Assembly (NCBI GenBank): GCA_030615175.1
Contig: JAUWZX010000001.1
Span: forward strand, 263,840-327,839
Source: Candidatus Parvarchaeota archaeon
GTDB lineage: Archaea > Nanobdellota > Nanobdellia > WJKC01
Direction: 5' to 3'
DNA length: 64,000 nucleotides
Shown here: piece by piece, positions 55,340 to 64,000 of the stretch
How the letters are laid out: each line of letters opens with the position of its first letter
Numbering within the stretch: the first letter of the stretch is position 1
Made by a program: the position numbers and the translations under genes
Notes under the pieces: generated by a model
What the model was told of the DNA's origin: nothing
The model's input: the letters and a program-made list of their open reading frames with translations, nothing else
The model's database searches: none

Positions 55340-57285
55340 TCAGCCCTCCTCACAAGCTTCTCAACTTTCTCAGGACTAGTGTAATACATCTTAAAGTAGC
55401 GGGCAACTTCCTTATAATCAGTTAAGTTATGTTTTTGAAGCCATTTAAGCAGTCTTATCCTCCTAACCATGTCAAGTTTTAATTCATCAATTGTGTAACC
55501 AAGTTTTTCTCTAATCTTGTCAAGTAAAATGCTTTTCAAGAGCACGAACTTATCATTGTCCGAATCCCACTTGAATGCCCTGTTAGTAACTAAATTCCTT
55601 GTCTTTGCATTATACCCTATTATTTCAATAATTTCATTAACCCGCCTAACGTACTCGCCTCTCTTCTTTGTTTGAACTAAGAACACTATTAAGTCAAGGT
55701 TTTCAAGCATTGATTTAGGAATATTAATTGGTTCAGTGGTTAAACGATCAATAACTGCCGCCATATTATCAGCGTGAAGCGTTCCGTACGAAGGATGACC
55801 AGTAGCCATGCCTTGGAACATGACGTAAGCCTCCTTGCCACGCACTTCTCCAACAATTACGTAGTTAGGTCTCTGCCTTAAAGCACTTTTAAGCAGGTCA
55901 AACATTGTTACTTCTCCATAACCTTTAATCCCGAATCCTGAACGAGCAACTTCTGGAATCCAATTAGGATGTGGAAGCCTGAGTTCTGGCGTGTCTTCAA
56001 TACTAATTATTTTTAATTCAGGGTTAATGAACATGCTTAACGAATTCAAGAAGCTTGTCTTTCCTGTAGCGGTTGCTCCAACAATTAAGCCGCTAAGCCC
56101 TGATTCAACAGCCATCCAAAGGTACGCGCATATCTCCGGGCTTGCAGTGCCAAAATTCATTTCATCAATAGGGGTTATTGGGTTCTCAGTGAATTTTCTG
56201 ATAGTAAAATTTGAACCTCTCATTGCTATGTCAGTGCCGAACGTTATTTGTACACGACTTCCATCAGGCAACGCGCCGTCAAGTAACGGCTCAGCAATGC
56301 TTAAAGCCTTACCGCACTTCTGGGCAAGCCTTAAAACGAATGAGTCAAGTTTTTCTTTATCCTTAAACATTATGTTTGTCTGCATTTCACCATATAATGG
56401 ATTCCTGTGGGTGACGAATAATGGGATGTTGAATCCGTCGCAGTGAATGTCCTCAAGCCCCTTGTCATGGAGTAATGATTCAATCTTGCCTAAGCCAATG
56501 AAGTCCCTGAAAACGTAGTAGTCAAGCACTACTTTTTCCTTGGAATCAACTTTAGCTCCAACCTCTGATAAGATGTTGTCAAACTTATTCATTAAGTATT
56601 CATATGCTTTCTCAACTCTAATCTTTGTGAAGTCAATGTCAAGTTTCTGCCTGAGAAGATGTCTTGCCTCTTCAAGTATTGCTTTTAATTTATCATTAAG
56701 TTTTGGTTCGTGGATGTAATAAATAAGGCTTCTTGTGGCTTCATTCCATTTAATATTAGCCCATGAAACAACGATGTCCTTGCCTTTAATCTTTAAAGTT
56801 ATTAATGGCACTTTTTCATCAACCTTAATTAATTTATCGACGAATTCCTTAGTCTTTCTCCCTAACTCTTCACCTACTGCTGTTTCAAATTCCTCAGGCA
56901 TCTCCATGCTTATTGGTTTGTATTTTAATTCAAATCCTCTCTCACTCCCTATCTCCATGCCTTCAGGCATTTCCATAACTTGTTCTTTAATAATCTGCGG
57001 CCTAGCAACTGGTGCTTGAATAATTACTTGCTGCGGCGGGACGAGTAATTTAGGAGCCCCTTCTTTAGGCATTAGCCCCTTAACAACAACTTTGGGCACT
57101 TCAGTAATCTTAGGCATTCCAGGAGCAGCGTATAATTCAGGCATCCTCCTAACCTGAACTGATTTAGGCAATGCAGGTTCATCAATTCTTTCCTCAGGAG
57201 CTTTAATCTTTTTTAATTCTTCCCTTTCAGCCTGCCTCCTTGCCTGACTGAGTTTTTTTGACATCCTTTTATAAAAATTAACCAT
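55336..57285 (-). CDS. TadA/VirB11-type secretion ATPase
   Basis: GLSGLIVGATATGKTSFLNSLSMFI Walker A, IEDTPELRLPHPNW, RQRPNYVIVGEVRGKEAYVMFQGMATGHPSYGTLHAD. Confidence 0.95.
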   Translation of the reverse strand: MVNFYKRMSKKLSQARRQAEREELKKIKAPEERIDEPALPKSVQVRRMPELYAAPGMPKITEVPKVVVKGLMPKEGAPKLLVPPQQVIIQAPVARPQIIKEQVMEMPEGMEIGSERGFELKYKPISMEMPEEFETAVGEELGRKTKEFVDKLIKVDEKVPLITLKIKGKDIVVSWANIKWNEATRSLIYYIHEPKLNDKLKAILEEARHLLRQKLDIDFTKIRVEKAYEYLMNKFDNILSEVGAKVDSKEKVVLDYYVFRDFIGLGKIESLLHDKGLEDIHCDGFNIPLFVTHRNPLYGEMQTNIMFKDKEKLDSFVLRLAQKCGKALSIAEPLLDGALPDGSRVQITFGTDIAMRGSNFTIRKFTENPITPIDEMNFGTASPEICAYLWMAVESGLSGLIVGATATGKTSFLNSLSMFINPELKIISIEDTPELRLPHPNWIPEVARSGFGIKGYGEVTMFDLLKSALRQRPNYVIVGEVRGKEAYVMFQGMATGHPSYGTLHADNMAAVIDRLTTEPINIPKSMLENLDLIVFLVQTKKRGEYVRRVNEIIEIIGYNAKTRNLVTNRAFKWDSDNDKFVLLKSILLDKIREKLGYTIDELKLDMVRRIRLLKWLQKHNLTDYKEVARYFKMYYTSPEKVEKLVRRAE

Positions 57286-57352
57286 TACTATCCCTCTTTA
57301 AGATTATAGTTTTTCCTGATTTAAGGATTTTATGGTTCAAAAAATGAGGATT

Positions 57353-58255
57353 TTATTCAAACTTAAGGTTTATGTAAAAGTAAGTAATATTTTCTGTTCT
57401 TTCAATACGGTCCCTTGACACTCTTAAAATCTTCCTGCCCTCGCCAGTTCTGCATCCACTGGTGCATTGAAGTATTGTCTTAGTCTCCCTGCCTTCAGCG
57501 TCAATTAATCCTCTGTAAACAAGCCTTAATTCAATATGCTGAGTCCTGCTTACTGGAGTGCTTTTCCCAATTATTATTCCTGCAGGGTCAGTGCCTAGTA
57601 CTCCAAGAGTTTCGACTTCAGGACCTGTCAGTATTACTTCAGTCCCCTCAGAGTCAAGCCATGACAGGGTGTAATCATTAACTCCCATAGTTAATGTTTG
57701 CCCTTCAGTAATGCATTCACTTGCCTCTGCTTCTTGTCCTTCATAAATGCATGCAACATCATAAGTGCCTGATGGACTTATATTATAAGTAGTGACATTG
57801 TAAACAGTAGTGTTCAGGGTGACATTGCCAAAGTGAATGTCAGTTCCAACTACATAATTAGTTGGCGTGTAAGTAGTGGTTGTATTAGTCTCTGTTGTGT
57901 TCACATCAATTAATTCACTTTCAGATGGGAGTTCAGTGTAACTGATTGGCACGTAAGTGTAAGAAGTTATTATTGGGATTATTGTTGTAGTCTCAATAGA
58001 GACTGCATTAATGCTTGGCTTAATAGCTACTACTGCGTCACTAATATCTAACTGCAGTTGTGATGGACTGCCTGACTGCTGGGCGTTGTCAATCCCATTC
58101 TTAATTGTTTCAAGCATTTCAGTTAAAGCATCAATCTTTATTTTATCAGTTGTTTTCTGAACTAATGGTTGACCCCAAATATAAGTTGCTGCAACTATTG
58201 AGAGTATTATGCCTGATAGTAGTACAGTGCTGATTATTGCGGACTGCGCTTTCAT
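57353..58255 (-). CDS. Pilin-like secreted protein
   Basis: KAQSAIISTVLLSGIILSIVAATYIWG. Confidence 0.7.
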   Translation of the reverse strand: MKAQSAIISTVLLSGIILSIVAATYIWGQPLVQKTTDKIKIDALTEMLETIKNGIDNAQQSGSPSQLQLDISDAVVAIKPSINAVSIETTTIIPIITSYTYVPISYTELPSESELIDVNTTETNTTTTYTPTNYVVGTDIHFGNVTLNTTVYNVTTYNISPSGTYDVACIYEGQEAEASECITEGQTLTMGVNDYTLSWLDSEGTEVILTGPEVETLGVLGTDPAGIIIGKSTPVSRTQHIELRLVYRGLIDAEGRETKTILQCTSGCRTGEGRKILRVSRDRIERTENITYFYINLKFE

Positions 58256-58288
58256 TTGATTAGTAATAAATGATTTTGAAACTTATAA

Positions 58289-58744
58289 TTATTGTGCTAT
58301 GCAGTCACTTGTCTGTTCTGCTCCTCCTGGCATAGTTATCTTCATGCCATAAGTCACATTCTCTGAAAAAACATCGATATCTGTATAATTAAAAGTTCTT
58401 ATCTGGTTTTGGGATAAGATAGCATCTAAAGTGCTTGTCGCTGTTTTTAATACCTTATCCTGAGTATCAGTAATTGTTAATGCCGTTGTTCCTATATCAA
58501 TATTATTTGTTCCAGTGTTTTGTACTGTAATATTAACAACCTCTTGAGTGAGATCGCAGATTACGCTGATAATGTTTAAACTAGTCGTGCTAGTAAGGGT
58601 GGTCTCGCTTACCTGTGTTCCTATTTGTCCTTGTATCCTGCTTTGAATAGTGGTCATCCAGAAGAATGCTGCTCCTCCTGCAGCGACTGTCATCATTAAT
58701 AATAGTACTACTGCAATGACTGGTGTTATTGCTTTCCTGTTCAT
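58289..58744 (-). CDS. Archaeal type IV pilin
   Basis: MNRKAITPVIAVVLLLMMTVAAGGAAFFWM class III signal peptide. Confidence 0.88.
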   Translation of the reverse strand: MNRKAITPVIAVVLLLMMTVAAGGAAFFWMTTIQSRIQGQIGTQVSETTLTSTTSLNIISVICDLTQEVVNITVQNTGTNNIDIGTTALTITDTQDKVLKTATSTLDAILSQNQIRTFNYTDIDVFSENVTYGMKITMPGGAEQTSDCIAQ

Positions 58745-59235
58745 TAATCTTTTAATAAATTGTTCAGAACTTATATACTTTATTACTTGCTCTTGCAGAC
58801 GCCTGTCTGTTCTGCTCCTCCTGGCAGGGTTATCTTGATTCCGTAAGTCGTGTTTGGCAGGAATGAAGTTGTTATGAATTGAATTGTGGTTATTCCTTCT
58901 TGAGAAAGGATATCACTCATTGTTGAAGTATTGGTTGCAACAACTTTTCCTTCAGTGTCAGTAACTGTTATTGCCGTTGTTCCAGAATCAATTAGTAATG
59001 AACCAACATTTTGTATTGTTACATTAACCCTGTTAATTGTGTGATTTGCGCATTCAACACTTATTATCTGCACCTGCCTGTTCTGTGATGCTGATTCACT
59101 TGCCTGTGTTCCTATTTGTCCTTGTATCCTGCTTTGAATAGTGGTCATCCAGAAGAATGCTGCTCCTGCTGCAGCGACTGTCATCATTAATAATAGTACT
59201 ACTGCAATGACTGGTGTTATTGCTTTCCTGTTCAC
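58612..59235 (-). repeat. 133-nt near-identical blocks at the pilin 5' ends (58612-58744 and 59103-59235)
   Basis: Essentially one visible mismatch (gctcctcctg vs gctcctgctg), while the middles of the genes diverge. Confidence 0.85.
58783..59235 (-). CDS. Archaeal type IV pilin (paralog)
   Basis: GTG start; MNRKAITPVIAVVLLLMMTVAAAGAAFFWM. Confidence 0.88.
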   Translation of the reverse strand: MNRKAITPVIAVVLLLMMTVAAAGAAFFWMTTIQSRIQGQIGTQASESASQNRQVQIISVECANHTINRVNVTIQNVGSLLIDSGTTAITVTDTEGKVVATNTSTMSDILSQEGITTIQFITTSFLPNTTYGIKITLPGGAEQTGVCKSK

Positions 59236-59744
59236 TTACTTTCACCTTCTGGCGGTTTTGGCAGTGGCGTTGGTGCAGGCACCGCCCTAGGCTTTGATTC
59301 TAATGCTCTTCCAAGCATTTCCCTTCTGCGACTCCTGAATAAGTATTCATTAAGTTTCTTAAACCCTTCAAGTATTTGCGCGTTTTGAGCGTTTATGCTT
59401 TTTAATTCATTAGTTACTGGTCCTAAGTCAATTTTTAGTTCTGGTTTTGCTTCAGGTCCCATCTCAACTTCTGAAGCCCTTTTTAGTAATTGAACCATTT
59501 CAGTGACTCCTTCTATTAATTCAGCATTCTTTATTAATAATTCAGTGATTTTTGCCTGCAAGTTAATATTAACTATTACTAACTTGCTTACTTGCTCGTT
59601 GAGTTTTTCAATATTATCCCCTAATTTCTCTACAGGTACTTGCGCTACCTTTCTTTTCTTTAATTCCTCTACTTCCCGTTCAAGCCTCTTGATTGGACTT
59701 ACAGGAACTAATTCATATTCTGCTTCAGGAGCCTTTCTAGGCAT
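59232..59744 (-). CDS. Coiled-coil protein of the pilus locus
   Basis: Coiled-coil composition, Pro-rich tail, overlaps the pilin start. Confidence 0.65.
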   Translation of the reverse strand: MPRKAPEAEYELVPVSPIKRLEREVEELKKRKVAQVPVEKLGDNIEKLNEQVSKLVIVNINLQAKITELLIKNAELIEGVTEMVQLLKRASEVEMGPEAKPELKIDLGPVTNELKSINAQNAQILEGFKKLNEYLFRSRRREMLGRALESKPRAVPAPTPLPKPPEGESK

Positions 59745-59855
59745 ATATTTTTTTTAATCACTTAGGAATTATAAAGGTTATTCTTCTCAATGAGCAATCC
59801 TCCTTTAAGAAAATCACTTGTTTTAGGATTTTTAGTATATTATTCTTTTATTTAC

Positions 59856-61346
59856 TTACTTCTTTCTTTGTTTTAAAATCATGTCATCAATTCTTAGTAT
59901 CATCTTACTTGCCTCGTAAGCAGTTTTAATTACCTGTTTTTTCAGTTCTAACGGTTCAATTATTCCTTGATTTAATGCATTAACTGGTTTGTCGCCAGCG
60001 CCCCAGTAATTCCCTGACTCATGTAATTTTATTAATTTAGGCATTAAATCCAGCACTTCGCCGCCACTATTAGTGATTAATGCTTTAGGGATTACTTCAA
60101 GCGCTTCTGCAAATGCTTTAACAGCTAATTGCTCCCTGCCACTGATTTTGTCAGCGTATTCAAGCAGTTTCTTCCTCTGCATTAACTCGCATGCTCCTGC
60201 ACCTGGTAATACCTTGTCATCCTTCATTACTGTTCTTAAGTTGCCTAACGCGTCATCAACCGCTCTTTTAACTTCGTCAAGTAATTGTTCCTGAGCACCC
60301 CTTAGTAGTATTGTTACTGCGCGTGGATTCGTGCAGTTATATATTATTGTCATCTCCTCATCCCCTACTCTTTTTGTTATCATGCTCGCATTACTCACAT
60401 CACTCTTTTTTAAATCCTTAAGATTGGTTGTTATATTCACGCCCAGGGCTTTTGATAATAATTCCATGTCAGTCTTCCTCACCCTGCGGATAGCTGTTAT
60501 TCCATTATTTGCAAGTAATTGCTGGGCTTCCTCATCAATTCCTTTCTGGCAGATAACCATATTCACTTTGACTTTAATTATTTCTTTAATCATTAATTTC
60601 AGAATTTCCTGCTCCTTATCCTTAAATGACTTTAATTGTTCAGGAATTTTTATTTCAATTTCCGATTCTGTTTCAAGAGTCTTGACTTCAATAGGCGCGT
60701 CAGTAAGTATTATCCTAGCATTATCTATTTTTTTGCTCATTTCACTGAATACTGGCTCCTTGTCTATTAGTATTCCATTAATCAGGCGGCTATTACTTAA
60801 TGATTGGCCTGTTTTTTTCTCAATCTTTATATTGTCAGGGTTTCCTGTTTTCCTGAATGCATTTATTATAATGCCTGCCAGTAATCCCTTTACTTTCTCA
60901 ACGTTCTTGCCTGTAAGCGCTGTTTGTATAATTTTCTTTAATTCTTTTTCTTCACTAATATTAATCTTTACTGCCTCTTCTTCAAGCACTTTTAATGCAT
61001 AATCACTTGCTAATTCATAACCCTTTATTATTACTGTTGGATGTAATCCTTTATTTTTTAATTTTAATGCATTCTTTAGCAATTCTCCTGTAATAACTAC
61101 CGCAGTTGTTGTGCCATCACCAACTTCCTCTTCCAATGCTTTTGCTGTTTCCGCTATCATCTTTGCTGCTGGATGTTTTAATTCAACTTCTTTAAGCACT
61201 GTTGCACCGTCATTAGTTACCACTATGTCCCCCACTGCATCAATTAACATCTTATCCATTCCTTTAGGACCAAGAGTAGTTTTTAACATGTCAGCAACTG
61301 CTTTGGCAATCATTACATTATCCGCTAAAGCATTGAATTTATCCAT
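59856..61346 (-). CDS. Thermosome subunit (group II chaperonin)
   Basis: TTLGPKGMDKML, NDGATVLKEVELKHPAAKMIAE, EVGDGTTTAVVI. Confidence 0.97.
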   Translation of the reverse strand: MDKFNALADNVMIAKAVADMLKTTLGPKGMDKMLIDAVGDIVVTNDGATVLKEVELKHPAAKMIAETAKALEEEVGDGTTTAVVITGELLKNALKLKNKGLHPTVIIKGYELASDYALKVLEEEAVKINISEEKELKKIIQTALTGKNVEKVKGLLAGIIINAFRKTGNPDNIKIEKKTGQSLSNSRLINGILIDKEPVFSEMSKKIDNARIILTDAPIEVKTLETESEIEIKIPEQLKSFKDKEQEILKLMIKEIIKVKVNMVICQKGIDEEAQQLLANNGITAIRRVRKTDMELLSKALGVNITTNLKDLKKSDVSNASMITKRVGDEEMTIIYNCTNPRAVTILLRGAQEQLLDEVKRAVDDALGNLRTVMKDDKVLPGAGACELMQRKKLLEYADKISGREQLAVKAFAEALEVIPKALITNSGGEVLDLMPKLIKLHESGNYWGAGDKPVNALNQGIIEPLELKKQVIKTAYEASKMILRIDDMILKQRKK

Positions 61347-61442
61347 TAATTAATGAATTAATTAGGATTTATTATTTAAAGTTTTCACTATTAACAAACT
61401 TTTTCTTTTAGAAAGAAAAACTTTGATGAAAAAGAAACTATT

Positions 61443-62201
61443 TCACTTCATCTTAAGTAAGTAGAACATATGGTCTTTCTTGAATGGTTCTAGTCTACGC
61501 TTATCAATTATGTGGAATTCATCTCTTAATTTCCTCTCAACTTCCTTAAATACTATTACTGGCTTCTTAGTGACATCAATGCTTCGAGCCTTGACTGCAA
61601 TCATTGCATAACCGCCATGCTTTATGAACGCCTTGCAATTCTTTATTAATATTTCTGCCTGATTTTTCTGAGCAACGTCTTGATAAACTAAGTCAACAGG
61701 TTCAAGTAATCCTTTATAATTTTTAGGGTGAAAAGCACTCTCAAGAATGGGTATTATGTTATTCCTGTCCTTTGCTACGAAGATTAAGTCCATTATTGCT
61801 CTGGGGCTGAATTCAACAGCAAATACTCGCCCGTTAAATGCTATGTCAGCCACATGGCTTACTGTTGTGCCATTAGCAGCGCCTAAGTAAAGAACTACTG
61901 AATCTTCATTTATTGGTACTTTGGGCAGTCCTTTCATTATAGCTACTGATAACTTACTCCTCCTCGGATCCCATTCCCTGAACTCACTTCTTCCTTTCTT
62001 TAGTATTCTTTCATCATAAACTCTTGTGCCTGGCGCTGCGCTCTTAGTATACAAATTCCTTCCTTTCCTGAATATCCCTTTACTTATCTCGCGCAAGAAT
62101 TTGTCTTTGCCCCTCGGAAACTTTCTGTTTTCGCTGGCACGGGACCGTGTTCCACTGCGCCCTGAAAATCGCGGATTTTCACGGGTTTTCAAAGTAATCA
62201 C
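61443..62201 (-). CDS. flpA: Fibrillarin-like rRNA 2'-O-methyltransferase
   Basis: VLYLGAANGTTVSHVADI, VYAVEFSPRA-like VFAVEFSPRAIMDL, DLVYQDVAQKNQAEI. Confidence 0.95.
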   Translation of the reverse strand: MITLKTRENPRFSGRSGTRSRASENRKFPRGKDKFLREISKGIFRKGRNLYTKSAAPGTRVYDERILKKGRSEFREWDPRRSKLSVAIMKGLPKVPINEDSVVLYLGAANGTTVSHVADIAFNGRVFAVEFSPRAIMDLIFVAKDRNNIIPILESAFHPKNYKGLLEPVDLVYQDVAQKNQAEILIKNCKAFIKHGGYAMIAVKARSIDVTKKPVIVFKEVERKLRDEFHIIDKRRLEPFKKDHMFYLLKMK

Positions 62202-63006
62202 TCCTCACTATTATGCTAATCTTATTTGACAACTTCCTTGCCGCCTTGCCCCTGTCCTTCTTCTTGGCTTTCTGAATTGATGAGTGCTGTATTATGATGC
62301 CATGCTTTGGAGGCTTGGCTCCAGTCCTTAAGTGTCTGAATAATGCTTTTTCAGCTCCTAATACTTGTATGGTGCTTGATGGCATTAATGCCAGTCTTTT
62401 AAAGCTGCCAGCGATTGTTATGAGCCTGGCTGCAAGCATTGGGCCAGCAAGTTCTGATAGTTTTGGAGCTATTTTCTTCATTTTCATAGTAACATAGTCT
62501 TCTAGTTTTTTTCTTAATTCAATCAAGTCGCCTAACTCGTCAGCAAATTCCTCTATCATTTCAAATTCTTCTTTGCCATACTCGTAGCCAATGCTTTTTG
62601 AAGTAATTCTTAATTTCTTGCTTACTTCTTTTCTTTCAGGATCTTCAAGCAGTCTGGCCAATTGTTTAGCATCCCTTACCTTTCTCACTGCTTCAGGATA
62701 ATATAAAGTGTATAATTCTCTTAAACGCTCGTATAAAATATTAATGTTCTTGTCAATCTCTTCAATTGCATTCGCTGCCTGTATTACTGGGATTTCAGGT
62801 TCAAAACTTTGTTTTAATTTATGGCTTACTAATTTAATTGCGAACTCATTCAAGTATTCTGTATATTCTTTTTCATTATTGACTAATCCACTCCTTACTG
62901 CCTTGCTTGGTTGATTAATGACTTTTCTTGGCTGCTCGCCTTTAATGTAATTAATCACTGCTTTTTCCACATCTTTATTAAACGTTTTTATCACATTTGC
63001 TTCCAT
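62179..63006 (-). CDS. Nop5/Nop56/58-like C/D sRNP protein
   Basis: LAGPMLAARLITIAGSFKRLALMPSSTIQVLGAEKALFRHLRTGAKPPKHGII. Confidence 0.96.
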   Translation of the reverse strand: MEANVIKTFNKDVEKAVINYIKGEQPRKVINQPSKAVRSGLVNNEKEYTEYLNEFAIKLVSHKLKQSFEPEIPVIQAANAIEEIDKNINILYERLRELYTLYYPEAVRKVRDAKQLARLLEDPERKEVSKKLRITSKSIGYEYGKEEFEMIEEFADELGDLIELRKKLEDYVTMKMKKIAPKLSELAGPMLAARLITIAGSFKRLALMPSSTIQVLGAEKALFRHLRTGAKPPKHGIIIQHSSIQKAKKKDRGKAARKLSNKISIIVRSDYFENP

Positions 63007-63090
63007 GACTTATTATTTAATTTTAAACCCTTTAAAAAACTTAGTTTTTTTAGAAATCTTTATAAAACCTTTTCATTTCCTCATTTCCTT

Positions 63091-63348
63091 ATGAAGGTTA
63101 ATTTTATTCAGCGGAATAGGGGTTCATGGGTTTTAGAGGCTGAAGGCGTTGGTCACACTTTGTTTAATGTTCTTAAGCGTAAGTTGCAGGATGACAAGAC
63201 TGTTAAGTTTGCTGGTTACTCCCAGCCTCATCCGTTAATTGATAAGTTCATCTTAACAGTTAGGAGCAGTAATGTTAAGTTATCAGTTAGCAAGGCTTTA
63301 AAGAGTTTAAAAACTGAAATCACTGCGCTTGATAAGGAAGTAAAATAA
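63091..63348 (+). CDS. rpoL: RNA polymerase subunit L (Rpb11-like)
   Basis: MKVNFIQRNRGSWVLEAEGVGHTLFNVLKRKLQDDKTVKFAGYSQPHPLIDKFILTVRS; the tracked ORF from 62911 is over-extended. Confidence 0.88.
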   Translation: MKVNFIQRNRGSWVLEAEGVGHTLFNVLKRKLQDDKTVKFAGYSQPHPLIDKFILTVRSSNVKLSVSKALKSLKTEITALDKEVK

Positions 63349-63567
63349 TATGGCTTTAGTTGAAAGCATTGAAGATTTTCAAGAATTTTACTTAGGGTGG
63401 TACATATTTCCTTCTGGAATTACTCATCAGGAAACGATTTAATAAAGCTGTTGAGAGAATTACTAAAGACAAGTTTCCTGTTTTGTCATTATTCATTGAA
63501 GTAATCGATGGTTAACTCTATTCTTTTTCAATTGATTTATAAATGTTTTCATCATTCTCTTTACTTA

Positions 63568-64000
63568 ATGATTAAGAGAGAGTTGCGCATTCTCGGAGTT
63601 GATGACGGTCCTTTCGAAAAGTTCAGCAATAAAAGGAAAGTCTTAGTGGTATGCACTGTTTACAGGGGCAAGAGCAGTATTGACGGTTTATTATCCTTTC
63701 ACGTGCGCAAGGATGGTTTTGACGCGACAGCGAAGTTAATCAAGGCTATTAATACATCTAAGCATAAAGCTCAGTTAAGCGTAGTGATGATTGACGGCGT
63801 GGCGCTCGGCGGATTCAACATCATTGACTTAGAGCGGGTTTACGAAGAGACAGGGCTGCCAGTGATAGCTGTTGTTAGGCGCAAACCAAACTTAAAATTA
63901 ATAAAGAAGGCGCTTAACAATCTTTCAAGAATTAAAAAAAGATGGTCCTTAATCGAGAAACTCCCTCCTGTTTCTATGATGGAATTGCCTGACGGCAGGA
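63568..64000 (+). CDS. DUF99/endonuclease dU-like protein (partial, runs off window end)
   Basis: MIKRELRILGVDDGPFEKFSNKRKVLVVCTVYRGKSSIDGLLSFHVRKDG...VVMIDGVALGGFNIIDLERVYEETGLPVIAVVRRKP. Confidence 0.85.
   Translation, partial: MIKRELRILGVDDGPFEKFSNKRKVLVVCTVYRGKSSIDGLLSFHVRKDGFDATAKLIKAINTSKHKAQLSVVMIDGVALGGFNIIDLERVYEETGLPVIAVVRRKPNLKLIKKALNNLSRIKKRWSLIEKLPPVSMMELPDGR

Noticed and set aside
55991-56446. 151-aa ORF antisense to the TadA ATPase
   Set aside because: Antisense to a highly conserved ATPase; no motifs.
60331-61002. 223-aa plus-strand ORF antisense to the thermosome gene
   Set aside because: Hydrophobic Ser/Leu-rich translation typical of an antisense frame of a strongly coding AT-rich gene.
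62911-63348. Long version of the rpoL ORF (145 aa)
   Set aside because: N-terminal 60 residues are the antisense/spacer of the Nop5 gene; RpoL homology starts at ATG 63091.
1-64000. CRISPR arrays, rRNA genes, transposases, integrases
   Set aside because: Looked for regularly spaced repeats, rRNA signatures and recombinase motifs; none seen. The only regular short repeats are the 14.95 kb TGTTGG boxes, whose spacing is far too short for CRISPR.

Overview
Archaeal chromosome window, probably DPANN/Woesearchaeota-like (inferred from gene content and signal-peptide style, no database check). It is densely coding and carries core information-processing genes: HisRS, IleRS, Top6A/B, MCM, RPA-like, TBP, aIF1A, aIF2-beta, RFC-S/L, thermosome, fibrillarin/Nop5, RpoL, Rio1, KH. 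Accessory loci are a duplicated secreted-protein cassette next to a MinD-like ATPase (4.7-10.4 kb), an island of winged-helix proteins and repeats (12.4-16.4 kb), a glycosyltransferase/methyltransferase/radical-SAM surface locus (17.3-30.8 kb), and a Tad-like type IV pilus locus (48.8-59.7 kb). Seven tRNA genes were read by hand. Strongest observations: (1) two different tRNA genes (Leu and probable Ile) carry the same 50-nt intron inside the T-loop, within a 65-nt identical block; (2) tRNA-Phe has a 33-nt intron in the anticodon stem (30/31); (3) the signal peptide of a large membrane protein lies behind a 14-A tract that is one nucleotide out of frame, and that protein ends in a predicted cytoplasmic OB-fold; (4) a phased array of five TGTTGG boxes sits directly upstream of a wHTH regulator gene. 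All functional names come from reading the sequence and remembered family motifs; no searches were run.
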